Positions 1 through 11,787 of a stretch of 64,000 nucleotides of DNA are shown here, piece by piece (the first letter of the stretch is position 1; the number at the start of each line of letters is the position of its first letter). The DNA comes from Kondoa malvinella (lineage: Eukaryota > Basidiomycota > Agaricostilbomycetes > Agaricostilbales > Kondoaceae), in the NCBI GenBank assembly GCA_039545315.1, contig BCIM01000001.1, positions 3,567,783 through 3,631,782 of the forward strand, given 5' to 3'. The notes beneath the pieces were generated by a model, which ran no database searches, was not told the origin of the DNA, and saw only the letters and a program-made list of their open reading frames with translations. The position numbers were made by a program, and so were the translations under genes.

Positions 1-528
1 TTGTCAGCCTTTTGCGAACCTTGCTCGATCTGACATTGAGCTGAGGATTGGCTCGGCGGATTTGAGCATAGGCTTGCTGCGCTGATTCTATCGGGCCGAC
101 CAGAACAAGTGATTTTTTGTAGCTATCGGCGTAGGAGGTTCAATAGTAGAGAGGAGCTGTTGATTGATTCAGCTTGTTTTCAGTCGTTTCCGAATAGCTC
201 ACATTGGCAAAAACGACTGTCTTGCCAGAGCCTCTGAATTCGAAGTAGAAGTCAGATTTGGCTCACTGAGATAGCAGACGGTGACCTACGTCGGCAAGCT
301 AACTGCAACCCTGTTGACACCTTGCAGAAACGCTTTCTCGCAGGCATTGATGCAATCTCGCTGGTAGTCTCGTAATGTTAACGGTTCTTGTGTTTGGTGT
401 ACAGCAGACAGGAGGCCTTCAAACGAAGGAGTGCTCGACGGAGAGGATACTTCTGCTGCACTGAAGTGACGGACAGGTAGACGCAACCGGGTCAAATCAC
501 GTCCAAGTCGTAGAGCCCGACGGAGCAT
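1..528 (-). CDS. Mitochondrial superfamily 2 helicase, IRC3-like (5' part, runs off the window)
   Basis: The minus strand from an ATG at 528 begins with an Arg-rich, acid-poor stretch (MLRRALRLGRDLTRLRL) typical of a mitochondrial targeting sequence. It is followed by a helicase Q/I region with LRDYQRDC and VAVSLPT. Exon 1 ends near 285 and a GT-AG intron runs down to 234. Exon 2 starts at 233 and completes a Walker A motif read as SLPT-GSGKT followed by VVFAN. A further exon near 115 gives KKSLVLVG...QAYAQIRRANPQ, which fits motif Ia of the ResIII/IRC3 group. IRC3 is a double-stranded DNA helicase acting on mitochondrial DNA. The rest of the protein, including the DEAD-box and C-terminal helicase domain, lies beyond position 1. 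The family call is firm; the exact orthologue is inferred. Confidence 0.75.
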
Positions 529-1329
529 GGCATGTACGAGAGTGACAGTAAAGGAATGGAAGTGCAAAGGAAGACTTGTGCGCAAGCCCGCTGGCGTTAC
601 CATAGGGTCCGAGCGAATTTGGCACGTTGACGAAACCAGCGGAGACGACGATTGAACACAAGTAACGATTGAAGCACTGCTACTATTAGGTCTACAGCGC
701 TCGGGCAGCCAAGGCGTGAAGAGAGCGAGCTCGTACAAGACAAACGTTGCCCACTTTGAAGCTTCACTGAGTTCACCGATTATTTTCTTGCCGCCGAGGT
801 GTGCTCGCTATAATGAACGTATGCCAGTAGTACTAGTACTTGGATCAACAAGAGGAGTTTTCGCGTTCTCTCTTTGTTCGCATGTCTTAGCTGCCTGTAA
901 GAAGTCGAGGCCGACTGAAATGTCTTACAAGCCTACTAGTAATTCAACCGCTGTCTGGACTTGATCATTGATGGAAATCTTTACTTCTCTCTAAGCATCT
1001 CTCCTACCCTCTTGATCCCAAATCGCTCTCCATTATGCCCATTGGCATCTGCCTCAGGCAGTCAAGTCACATTGGCATACCTGCCATACCATAGGTCTTC
1101 CCGCCCTCTAGTGTATGCATAATCACTGTTATGCGTCTCTTCAACAAACATGATTTCCAACCGCAAGTCATGTTGACACAGCCTTCGAGTCAGATCTCAA
1201 ATGTACCTTGTCCAAGGACTATTTGTGCAAGATGAGGCGGTGTAAGCGCTATATCTACGCGTTTTCCTCTGCCTTTCTTTTGCTATTGTCTCTCTCACTT
1301 CTCAAAACTCTGTCGAACATCAATCTATC
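529..1329. other. Intergenic region between divergent genes
   Basis: No convincing gene here. It separates the minus-strand helicase start from the plus-strand PA-domain gene. A short plus-strand reading frame at 1232-1351 encodes a hydrophobic, signal-peptide-like segment (starting MRRCKRYIYAF). It may hold the first exon of the next gene, but I could not join it in frame. Confidence 0.4.
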
Positions 1330-2175
1330 ATGGGCAACGCACTCACCATAGCATATGTCGAAGGTCGCTTGACCATTGCAGTAAGTCGTTGATGCATAGA
1401 CATTCGCTAGTGCTGAATGCCCGTTGCAGAACAGCGACCTCAGCTCAGCCCATACGAACAATTCGGACACATTCCCCATTCGCAGTACAACGGCACTCTC
1501 GCTCCAATCTTTCCCTTCCTCAGCAATGGCAATACCGACAATCTGGAATGCCCGAGTATCGCCTTCGATGTCAATACCAATATAACATTACCACTTCCTC
1601 CCAACAATTGGATCGCTCTGGTTCAAAGGGGAACCTGCCCGGCCGAAACGAAAGCTTTACAAGCGCAACGTCTAGGAGCTATCGGTGTCATTATCGGCGA
1701 CTACTTTTCGGCCAACGATAACTACGACACTGAAGATGATACGCCGTCCTATCATGCACGCAAAGAAGACTCGAGAGAAACGATGCAAGTCAATATCCCT
1801 GTCTATACGATCTCCGGTGTCGCGTATGGGGAATCGATCGCTCTCATTCAACAGATGAATGCAAGAGAAGGAGGTTTGGCTGTGGAGATGGTGCCAGGCA
1901 AGCACCCTGTCGACACAAATTAGTAAGAGCTTGCTGTCCTTCCTGCAGATGGCCAAGCTGAACAAGATCTTAGTGTCTGCTCCATTGTGTTCGGATCTCT
2001 CTTCGTCTTTATGCTATTTACGGGACTGTTCTGTGTTTATCGTAAATTACCGAAAGAGGCCAGGAAGAAGACTGCAGGGGCTGTTCAGGCTGAAGAGAAG
2101 GATACAGCGAAGGATACGCCAAAGTTGGGTGCTGGTGATGCTGACTTGCCGTTGTACGAGGTTTCGAGGGTTTGA
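1330..2175 (+). CDS. Protease-associated (PA) domain membrane protein
   Basis: The main exon (about 1429-1922) encodes a PA domain: an LVQRGTCP motif, then AKALQAQRLGAIGVIIGDY-like sequence, and later an IPVYTISG segment. These are the usual marks of the PA lid domain found in vacuolar sorting receptors, peptidases and PA-TM-RING proteins. A 51-base intron (1923-1973, branch-like GCTGAAC) joins it to an exon with one strongly hydrophobic segment (SIVFGSLFVFMLFTGLFCVY). A charged tail of about 45 residues follows and ends at the TGA at 2173-2175. No RING finger is visible after the membrane segment. The first exon is uncertain: ATG 1330 reads into GTAAGT at 1381, and a better signal peptide lies upstream in other frames. 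The topology is probably type I, with the PA domain in the lumen. Confidence 0.6.
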
Positions 2176-2399
2176 TTTGCAGACTGTTTGACCTGGGTTC
2201 TTTTGCAATCTCTTGGATTTCTGCACTTTTGAGGCAGAAGCTCTGCAATTCAGAGTAGCTATTCGGTACAGAGAGATGTCAAAGAGACGTAAAATGAGTC
2301 GCTGTTCTTAGCAACCCACGACATTGACATCTACGCAAGACAGTCAACACATCCTACACTCCTTCAGACACTCCTTTTACATATACCAGACATCTCAGC

Positions 2400-2971
2400 A
2401 TGGGTGTGCGTCTGGCCTTTCAGCTATCTCGAGCGCTTTTGTTGATCTTTTCTTTTTTCTTTTTTCTTGTGCATAGGGAGGGTAAGCATAACAGGGCAAA
2501 GGCAATCATGCAAGCGCTCATCTGGGCATCGTATAGCAACGGCGCAAAGAGCAAGCAATCCAGAGAGGTGCATATAGATTCTATGAGCGGAAGAGCAAAC
2601 GTTCTGATTTCGCGGGAAATACAGCGAAATGCTAAAGCAGCAGCTGGAGGACCTAAATCTCAGCTCAAGGTCAACGAGAAGGCCATGAACGTTCAGTGCA
2701 AAATCTGCTTGCAGCCTTTCTTGTCTACGTAAGTCTCGATATGCGTGCGTTGTGCGTCAGCTGATTGTTCTGTATAGAGCCAACACCAAGCTGTACGCGG
2801 GAAGAGACTGATCTTTGGCTTGTGAGACTGATTCTATTATGGTAGCTTGCTCCAACATGCAGACAACAAGCACAGCAAGTAAGCCTCGTCTCTAGTTTTA
2901 TCTAATGACTAAACTAATCGCTTTCCGATAGGACGGTTGCGGATTGCTTTCCAGACTTTGTTCAGGCTTAG
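2400..2971 (+). CDS. Small SERF/zf-met2-type zinc-binding protein (At2g23090-like), six exons
   Basis: Spliced product of about 75 residues. It starts MGGGNGAKSKQSRERNAK, continues with PKSQLKVNEKAMNVQC and the CxxC motif CKIC, and then has LLQHADNKHSK and CFPDF. This order matches the small 4F5/SERF-like proteins with a single C2H2-like zinc site that are conserved from plants to fungi. The exons I infer are 2400-2405, 2477-2481 (five bases), 2537-2567, 2625-2728, one starting after the TATAG near 2777, one starting after the TAG near 2847 with the HxxxxH half, and a last exon near 2935-2971. Every junction has GT and AG and keeps frame. Very short 5' exons are a known habit of this gene, but the 5-base exon is extreme. 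The function of the family is poorly known. Confidence 0.8.
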
Positions 2972-3345
2972 TTTGGGCTTATTATAGGTATTTGGCCTCA
3001 CATTGGTAAGCTGCCATCCGTTAGCAGCGATTTTGGATTTGCAGCTGATCGACAGAGTAGTATTTCTTTTCGCATTAGATGGTTGCACTATAGACGCTTT
3101 CGTTGCTCTCATACATTCGCAACCTATGACTTGTTGGGCCCTGTTGCGATGGCTCAAGACTTCACGTTTCTGTGCTGACCGGAAAAGTCTCCGGTTGCTT
3201 CATGTTTGCATTCTCTCGTTCGTTCTTGGTCCATGCTGTTAGATCTACCACGCTCTGTTGCTGTGCAGGTGTCACTGCCAGCTAGACAATGTGACCAAAT
3301 GGCAGATTGATTGATCTGCAACAGAATTTACGCGGTGACATCTCG
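2972..3345. other. Convergent intergenic region
   Basis: This is the space between the 3' ends of the zinc-binding protein gene and the aminopeptidase gene. I see only short unsup­ported reading frames and pyrimidine-rich stretches. Confidence 0.4.
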
Positions 3346-5830
3346 CTATTGCCGTTTGAGCCACTTGACAGCACGCTTGTCAGTCAACAGGGGAAGGAGT
3401 ACCGCTTTACAATCCTCGTTATGCCGTCGCAACCAATCCTTTTCCTCCTTCGACAACAAATGCCACAAGACCATAGTTGTCGAGGTTGGGACCTGTGATA
3501 TGACTTCAGTATCACGCTGACCTGATACGATTGCTGAGATACCTTAGTCAAACGCTCGAAGCACTGCCAATCGTCATCTATATCTGTGACGACAACCACA
3601 CTCTCTATCCGAATGCCGTATCCTGACTTAGGATCCGAAGAGTAGTACCCAGGCTCGTTTGAAAGGCAGTTTCCAGCTTTGAGTACTATCGTGCCTGGTC
3701 CTCTTCGCAAAGGATCATTCGCAGCAGCAATCATCATTGGTCCTTCGTCTATGCCTACTTTCAGCTGGAATGCGCTGACAGGCAGGCAGTTCTACTTACG
3801 AACATTGAGGAATGAGCCAATTCCATGACCTGTGCCGTGAGCGTAATTCTTCCTGTCTTGCCATAAAGGGGCTGATCAAGCTGTCAACAGTCGCAACAGA
3901 AATCTAGAAGCGGAACAAACCTCTGGCCAAGGCATCTGTGAATGCATGCCTTAGATTTCGCAGATGCGCGGAACTGTAGCAGCTTACCGATCTGCGATCC
4001 GGTAGTGCTGCCTTTTGGAAATACAGCTCTGTCGACAGCGATATGACCTTGAAGAACTCGAGTATACGACCGCTTCTGATCTTCCGTCACAAGCGATGAA
4101 TCAAAGAGAAAAGTCCTAGTTGTATCAGTAGTACCTAACAATTGGATATCAAAGGCTTTTTCTCACGCCTGAATTGACAGCTTACCATTTCGATACTGCT
4201 GACCTATATCGCAGACCAACGGCCGACGCGGATCTATCAAGCTGTCCTTATCCTTCGTAGGCATATAATGTGGCATCGAGCCATTGTAACCGCTTCCGAC
4301 AGATGGGTTGTAGCTAGGTGAAAAGTAGTGTTTTTGCTGAGAAGCATAGGAAAGATGAAGTTGAGCAGCTTGGTATTCTCTAATCTTATCTCCGCGGTGA
4401 AGACGTTCTTCCAGGTCTGCTGACCATCTGACCCAAGCTAGAGCGTCCTGGATGTAGGCTTCTCGCATGCCTTGAATTTCGCAGCTGCACTACAAGTCAG
4501 CTTGTGCAGAGAAATCCTGCTCCAGAACCAACCTGTTCTTCACTGACTTGTACTGTTCTACAGGCGAGTCGACAACTTGAACGTATTCCTATCCAGCAGT
4601 CAGCCCTATCACGGAAGCTAAGCGGACAACGAACCTCATCAACAGCCAATGCAAGGGCATGAGGAGTCTTTCCGCTGATCAAGCACTGTACTAATATCAG
4701 CACCGTCTAGCTAATGGTCATGAAGCTGACCGGACCGGTAGCTCTCCCCGTCTCGAGCGCCTTGGCCAGGTCTTCCGCAGGGGCCCAATCAGCCTTGACA
4801 TCTCTCAAATAGGATTCGACTTCAGGCGATAGATGCTTCGGATCCAAAAACAATGTCGCGCCCTCCAAGGTGACGATCGCATAAGCATAGAAAAGCGGAC
4901 AATTCTCTATATCGTTCCCTCGCAAGTTGAACAACCAAGCAATTTCAGATAGATCAGAGAGCAATAAACCGGTCGCCGTTTGTTTGCTGATTTCTTTCCG
5001 GACTCGAGCGAGTTTATCAGATGTTGATTCACCGGCGGATTCAAGCGAGTGAATAAAGATCTTTTCGCATTTTGGTAAAGGCTTGTGATCCCAGGTAAGG
5101 TCGATCAAGTTGTGCGAGGGGAAGATGAGGGATAATTTGCATGCTTTCAATCGAGGTTTGAGGGAGAGAATAGCTTCGTGGGTGAAGAGGAAAGGATCGA
5201 GGCCAATCCGATCCCCTGATGCGGCTTGTTCGAGTAGGAAATCAGTCCAGGAAGGTATTTTGGGTGAGCCAGCTCTCATGATGGTCCACTGGAGGAAGAT
5301 CAGACGAAAGCAAGATAGCATTCCCTGGACAAACATTGTGATCGACCTCGGATTCGACTTGCTGCCAGTAGCGGCCATCTACCCAGATATGTGCCGCGCT
5401 TCATGAAGCATGAGAGCGAGCTTGTCATGCAATCAAAGACAGGCGTACTGGTGACTGATCAAAGCCGTTCCAGCACTCCCAGTGAACCCAGACAGAAAGG
5501 TCAACCGCCTGTCGGAGGCTCCTACGTACTAATAGCAGCATCAGCGAGAAAAGATAGCAACAAGGCTATGTCCAACCTCCGACGAGTGTGCATCCCCAGA
5601 TGGCACAACACTGCCAGGTCATGAGCACTTGCGATGAGCTTGTGAGTCTCAGATCGGACGGACTAGAATTCCAGCTTCTCTTCCATCATGAGAGCTCGTA
5701 GCCTTGCAAGGTTCCCGGATGAATCATAGACCGGCGTGTTGTCATGTTGTTTCTCGTGGGAATTTCGCTCGTCTACGCAGGCCCTCTTGATCCAAGGCAG
5801 TGAGAGGCCACACAGCATGTTGTCCAGCAT
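3346..5830 (-). CDS. Xaa-Pro aminopeptidase (aminopeptidase P, M24B)
   Basis: A cytosolic-type aminopeptidase P that removes an N-terminal residue preceding proline. The ATG at 5830 follows an in-frame stop. The spliced N-terminal creatinase-like domain reads ...LRALMMEEKLEFY-VVPSGDAHSSE-YVGASDRRLTFLSGFTGSAG, then WVDGRYW and the middle domain (exon 4707-about 5290). In the C-terminal pita-bread domain the metal-site landmarks are present: RNG-TTDTTRTF, HGTGHGIGSFLNV, EGPM, LSNEPGYY and GYGIRIES. A conserved C-terminal tail (LWHLLSKEEKDWL...AVKWLKRQ) ends at the TAG at 3346-3348. About ten short introns. The order of domains and the total length agree with the long eukaryotic form. No key residue appears lost, although LKAGNCLSNEPGY has Cys where most relatives have a small or hydrophobic residue. 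Confidence 0.9.
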
Positions 5831-6330
5831 TTACACAGTCGTTCGAGCTAGACCCACGCCGTTGTCCGCTGGCAGTGGTATCTCATGAACCGCGAGCCTT
5901 GATTCGACACAGGCAGTACACAAGCTAGGAGTCCTCTGGTGTCTCCATGCTGCATCTCTAGACGCTATCTCGTGCAGCAGGGAAGCCGCAGCTCTCATAG
6001 GATCTATCGCATGTCGTGTCAAGCCCTTGACATATCAGGACATAGACATGGCTTTCCTGCGACTGTCTGGACCGAAGGAGAGCTTGCTTGACCACATAAG
6101 CCTTCCCACTTCATCCGAGGTTCGATCATCTGCGTTTGCGCCTCGGCGAATCCATCTTCCGTTGATGTCTGCCTCAATTGCGTCAAATTGAACTTCTCGT
6201 CATTGTGCTGTGGAACTTTCGTCGCCTGACTTGTTGTCAGCGACGCCCTCTGGCTTAATGATCTTCACTCCGCTACCACTCGTTTTCCGAAGCGATATCT
6301 CTTGTCTAAACACCTTTGCACACTTCAACA
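5831..6330. other. Divergent intergenic region, probable shared promoter
   Basis: About 500 bases between the divergent starts of the aminopeptidase and the multipass membrane protein. No coding signal found. It must hold both promoters, but I cannot point to defined elements. Confidence 0.4.
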
Positions 6331-8218
6331 ATGTCGTACACAACAAACCGAATAGAGGAAATATTGAGCCAGATGGCCAAAGTACCTCCTGACGAGAACC
6401 CGTACCTGTTCTTGTTAGTACTTTTCTCGTTCATCCTTGTCCTTCGTCTATAGCGCTCTTTCATTGCAGTCGAAAGGCCGTTGACGAACAAATCAACTTT
6501 CCGGTATGTGCTGAAGGTGGTCATGGCATCGCCTAACGAGACTCTCTATAGATGTCTAACGCTTGGTTTGCCCTGATCTACCTGGACAACGTCCTGCTCG
6601 CGATAGCGCTCATCTGCTATATCTATCTCTTTGTCCTGCGATACAAGAGGTCAGCTCTTTGGTTCTGGAAGCTCCTAGATTCGACAGGCGGTAGTGAGCC
6701 TCACTCGCAAATGTGCCAGAGTATCCGCTGATATATCGTCCAGAGATTATCACACCTCATACCACCAACTGTTTCGCCCTCTTCTCAATTAGTTATGGGA
6801 TCTGTGCGGGCGGTGAGTTTACAGCGTCACAAGTAGCCTTTTTATGAATTAATCATGTTCATGCTTGCGACCCCAACAGCTGCCAACATCTTTATGGTTC
6901 TTTCCTGGCATCATATCGGTCAGGAAGCCGTCTATCAATGTCTATACGCCCTCTATTGGCCCTTGAGTGAGTTTCTTAGCTCAGACCAGCCGGCGTAGCG
7001 CCTACTCGAACATCAACAGCCATGCTCGCTATCGTATCAGAACTTCATGGCATCACTGTCTTTCTACTATTGTCCTCTCCTCGCTCTCAGGATATACTGG
7101 GTCGATGGCGCTGGTCTGGAATGCTGGTCAATGCCATGTTCGGGTAAGAGAAATAGCTGTCATTTTCGCACGGAAAGCTGACCTAGATTTTATAGCCTTC
7201 TGTACCTCTTAGTCTTCCTCTCGACAGCCGTTCCTTACGCAATCGCTGGCTACTGGTGGACGAAATTGACAGCAGCGGCTCGAGAGCTCACCAATGCCAT
7301 TACGATCAATGCAAAAGAATGGCAGCTTGGCCAACCATTTGCGTTTGACGGTGAGTCATACCTTAAAGCAGGCTATCGAAGCTGAGTGGTCCCAGTGAGC
7401 TGGCTACCTGCGGTAAATGGTCTTTCTGTCAAAGTGGAATACGGCTACTACACTGCTTTGGCTCACAAAATCCACGTGGCTATGATTATCGTCGTCACCT
7501 CCGTGATTTCTTCTTGAGGTTCTGTTTCAGTATGTACTGACAGGAAAATGTCGTGTGGGCAGCTTTTCTTGCCTGTCGCTATTGCGTATGGTATGCATCT
7601 AAGACAGCAACTGCAAAGGCTTCAAAGCATGCACACAAAGAGCTCGCAGCAAACAAGTCACATCAAGTATCTCCGTAGCTCGTACTGGACTATGCAAGTC
7701 AATTCGCTCTGCTCGACTTGCTGAGGAGACTAATGTTACATTGCCAGTGCATGGGAAACCATCGTCGTGTTGATTACAGCCAGTGCCTATGCTGTTGTTA
7801 CTGGACAATGGGCGTGGCGCTTCTACGAGATCACTGCCAGCCCGAGACGCATTGCAGTGTTGCTTGGCATCCGCTTCACTGTACGCTTGGAGCATCTGCA
7901 GCGAGGAGCGTCAATTTACTCACCGATTCGCGTAGATTTTTCCGGTCTGCTCCTTCTGTATCAGCATTGCGTTACTCTACCGTGCCTTCCGTGGTCAGCT
8001 CGATCAAGGCAAGTCGGGCAATATGGCAGCGCTGAAGACTTCAAATGGTGTCGCTTCATGTAAGCCTTTTCGCTTATTTTAATATACGTTGGCTTATGAC
8101 GCCAGCAGCTCATATTTCTGAAAGGGCAGCGCCTGTTCAGCTTGTCCGAGTGGGTCATTCCGTCAACACTGAGCATGAGAAGGACAAAGACGAGGATTTG
8201 GAAGCTGCAGCGTGGTAG
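6331..8218 (+). CDS. Multipass membrane protein of unknown function
   Basis: Not recognised. ATG 6331 opens MSYTTNRIEEILSQMAK and splices (intron about 56 bases, GTTAGT...TTGCAG) to RKAVDEQINFP, then to an exon at 6552 starting MSNAWFALIYLDNVLL. Successive exons give hydrophobic segments: AIALICYIYLF, NCFALFSISYGICAG, ANIFMVLSWHH, a VFLLL-type segment, LLYLLVFLSTAVPYAIAGYW, IHVAMIIVVTSVI, LFLPVAIAYG, IVVLITASAYAVV and VCSFCISIALLYRAF. That makes about seven to nine membrane segments, followed by a charged tail ending at the TAG at 8216-8218. One junction, after LLDSTGG, seems to need a 29-base intron (GTAGTGAGCC...GCCAG), unusually short for this locus. An alternative removes about 110 bases from an upstream GTCCTG. 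A receptor- or transporter-like role is possible but unsupported. Confidence 0.6.
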
Positions 8219-8417
8219 CAAGTACGCTGTTTTTTTTCTTGTATCACCTCGTGCAATGGACTGCGTTGATGTCTGCACTCACTGCTTCCGAACCTGGAAA
8301 GACATGACGTGATGCCACGTTGGCTAATGTTTATTTCTTTCCTGTGCAGCCAACGCGTCCGAGGGTACCAAGCTAAAGTGATACCTGAGCAGGGCCGACT
8401 GCTATAGATACCCACAG

Positions 8418-11400
8418 ATGAAAGATACCACGTCAAAGCAGGAAACGGCAGAAGTCACCGAGTCAGACATCAGTGACAGCAAGCCAACCAGTGCAGAGGA
8501 GAGCTCCAAGTCGAAGAAACGTACCTCTGTCCCTCCCGGATACTATGACAAGACTCCTTTGCTCGAAGACTATCCAGCTCCGCCTCTGCAAACGAGATTC
8601 CTGTTAGGCAAAGCAGAAGAGTTGAGCGATATCTTGAGTTCAGCCAATCCGGTACATCCTATCACCGCATGGAGATCGTTTTCTGACGAAGAAGACCTAT
8701 CGCTGCATGATGCTTGGTACGAACTGAACGAAGAAGTTAGATCCAAAGCTCTCGACAAGAGTGCGACTCGACTCAAGGACCCGAAGCCGAAAGCTGTCAA
8801 AGAGAAGGACGAATCTGCTCATCTTGATGCGACCTTTGATCCTGATAATGCTTCACCTCCTGGTCATGTTCAAGTCGGGCTGGACTCGTTATTCACTGTA
8901 GATCTGCTCGAACTTTCTTGTTACCCAGTGTTTTGGGTGGGTGGAAGAGTGCCTGTCCAGCTGGCATGTGAGCAGGACGTTTGGCTGATGTTGCCTTTGC
9001 TGACGGATATGCCTAGCATGGTTCTATCCCTCTGCTACACCAAACAAATATATACCAGGTCCGTGTGCAGCTGTAGCATACGTCTAAAATAGACTGAAGC
9101 CACGCTCTCAGTTGAACCAGCTCTAGCTGAAAAGCTTGAAGCAGCATATCATCGAATAAAACGTTAGTCCGGCTGTTTCTGCTCGCACTTCCAGTCTGAC
9201 GTGGATCTATAGCCTGGATACCAAGCTATGCAGATGAACTCAAGGCTGCTGTTGGTCGTATGCAGGTTTGCCTCACGTAGAAATGGCTGCTGACGTGACT
9301 GAGACAGTTGGGGCCGAGTCAGAGCAAAAGCTCCGAGCGGAACTAGACGATTCTTCCATCGATGCCATCTTTCAAGGACCTGAATCAGCGCGCATCTACA
9401 GCCGTGGCGTCGCATCCCGACTGTCAAAATCAATACTTACCACATTCTTGAGCGGCTCAGGACAACATGCTGGCGGATCTCTTGTTCTGCGAGGCTATGA
9501 TGCAATGCTTCGAAATCAGGCCTCCAAGCTACCTAAAACCGCAGATCGTACACCTAGCCGGACACCTAGAAGCTCGTCTCCCGCTCCTAGTGAAAGAAGA
9601 CGGTCTGATGCATCTCCACCGACTTCTAGACCTTCTTCACCCGCTCCGAGTCAACCTCGAAGTGGTGCAGCAGAGAAGCTCGCTTCCATCTTAAGAACAA
9701 AATCATCTACTACTAGTCTTCGAGCAAAAGCATCGGCGACGACTTTGCGCGGAAGGGAATCGAAAGCTTCTTCGAGAGAGACAGCAGCGAAAGAAGTTGC
9801 CCATATCTCGATCGAGGAAGCAGACAAGAATGATCAAGCAGATCCGAAGAGTGCGCAAGGAAGCGCGCAAATATTAGAAGAGCCGAATGTGTTTGTTGAA
9901 GGGGATGAGGAGGAGAAACCGGTCGAACTGAAGAATCTGGTGCTGGTAATACATGGCATTGGTCAAAAGTCCGTTAGATCAACTCCAAGCGGCTTTAATG
10001 CTGATGGATGATGTTCAGGTTGGCGGACATATATGAGAGCTTTTCGTTCAATCATGCTGTGAACCAGCTAAGAGCAAAGTAAATTGTCCACTGAATGATC
10101 AAGCATTGGAGAACTAATCATATCTGCACGATAGCGCGAACAAGCACTGCACCGACCCGGCTTACGCTGAACTCATCGCCGGACAAAGAGCTCAATTTCT
10201 ACCTATCCGGTGGCGAGCCAATCTGAAGCTAGAAGGTGGCTCGGTGGATACGAGTGGAGACACCGATAGCGAGAAACTAGACAACAGATTCACCATTGAG
10301 GATGTAAGATTCGTTCTTTGTGCTGAAGCGGACAGCTAATTCAGTGCAGATCGAACCTGAGGGCATCCCCTTCATTCGAAGTCTCGTCTCCAATGTACTA
10401 ATCGACTTGCCCTTCTATCTGAGCCACCATAGAAGCAAGATGACAAAAGCGCTGGTTCTAGAAGCCAATAGAGTGTATCGCTTGTTCTGCCACCGCAATC
10501 CAAAGTGTGTCTAATTCTTGCTTGATACATTTCAGCTGACACATGATCTAGCTTCGAGAAGAACGGAGGCAAAGTTTCGATTATAGCGCACTCCCTCGGC
10601 TCTTTGCTTGCGACAGACATCTTGAGCGAACAACCTTGTATAGTTCCACCGCTGTCAGATCAACCCCTCACCTCCCTTCAGTCTTCTTCCACTTTTTGCT
10701 TCAACACTTCGTCGGCTTTCTTCGTCGGTAGTCCTGTGGCCTTTTTCTTCTACCTAAATGCTGCTCAGCTTATCGCTCGAAGTGGGAGGGAAAGAACGAA
10801 AGATGTGCCTCCAGATATCGCGCTGGATAGGACACGTTGGGGTTGTCTAGCCGTCGATGTACGTGATCGTTCATGCTATTGGAGGTCTGCTAACTTGCGT
10901 CCAGGATCTGTACAATGTGTACTATTCGACCGACCCCGTAGCATACGCATTGAACGCAGTTGTAGACGTTAAGTGAGTATTTGCTGCAGGCTCGTCTCCG
11001 CAGGCTGAGCTGTGATGATGTAGGCATTCGAAGCGCCTCAAGCCGATAGCCATACCTTCGCAAACCAGCTCTCTGCTGGAAGGGTGAGTTGTCTTGTATT
11101 GACAGTCTCACAGCAACTGATCGAGAAACAGCATTGGCTCGTCTTTCGCTAGAGTTTCTAGCCTTTGGTCCGGCATGTCAGTCCCGTATTTCGGGACTTC
11201 CACAACAGCAGCTGCTCCGGAAGAGGTCCAAAAGAGCAAGACCGCAACCGGGGAGAAACAGGCAGATGGCACGCCTGCTGCTGCTGCTGCTAGACCCTTC
11301 CCGCTCCGGACTACTACATATGACGAAATGGGCGCCTTCCAATACGCCGAGATGAAACGAGCAGAACAGAGGTATCTTTAGCCTCATTGCTCTCAGTTGA

Positions 11401-11688
11401 GCACTTACAACCTCTTTGACAGATTTACAGCGCTTAATCCTCAGGTTTGTGACAATGCTATGCTGCTGTTTATTGCTAATGGCCTTGAAGGGCAACCTGG
11501 ATTACTATCTGCCGGACGAGAGCTATTCGACGATGGTGCCATACTACGGCGCACTCATGGCACACGGCAATTATTGGTCGGACATACGCTTCTCAGCATT
11601 CATCGTAACGCAAATACTGGCCTCACCCAAGGCTCTCGAAGCAAACAAGCGGAAATTGGAAGGTCAAGAAGATTTAACGGTAGACTAG
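8418..11688 (+). CDS. DDHD-domain phospholipase (phosphatidic acid-preferring PLA1-like)
   Basis: The first exon (ATG 8418) carries a Ser/Lys-rich tail, then PGYYDKTPLLEDYPAPPLQTRF and LFTVDLLELSCYPVFWVG, the WWE-like region of this family. Splicing at GTGAGC...CCTAG restores SWFYPS, then RIKPWIPSYADELKAAVG. A Ser/Pro-rich linker of about 150 residues follows (9540-9800). The hydrolase core shows LVLVIHGIGQ and the nucleophile motif VSIIAHSLGSLLATDIL. The DDHD domain has NVYYSTDPVAYAL, then GNLDYYLP and YGALMAHGNYWSD, ending in TQILASPKALEANK. The enzyme releases a fatty acid from phosphatidic acid or related lipids at ER/Golgi membranes. The long low-complexity linker between the N-terminal and catalytic parts is variable in the family. 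An apparent in-frame TAG near 9013 lies inside an intron. Confidence 0.88.
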
Positions 11689-11787
11689 ATATCCCTTGTG
11701 ACAGATTGTACAGTTAGACGACTGTACAATGTAAAATAGCCCTAGACCTCTAAGATGCTTTAGCCCAAAATTCTAGTTCTCGCGAGG

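Noticed and set aside
9013..9015. In-frame TAG in the DDHD phospholipase, suggesting a pseudogene or altered genetic code
   Set aside because: The TAG lies at the acceptor of a normal intron (GTGAGC...CTGAC...CCTAG). Splicing restores the family motif SWFYPS and an intact protein.
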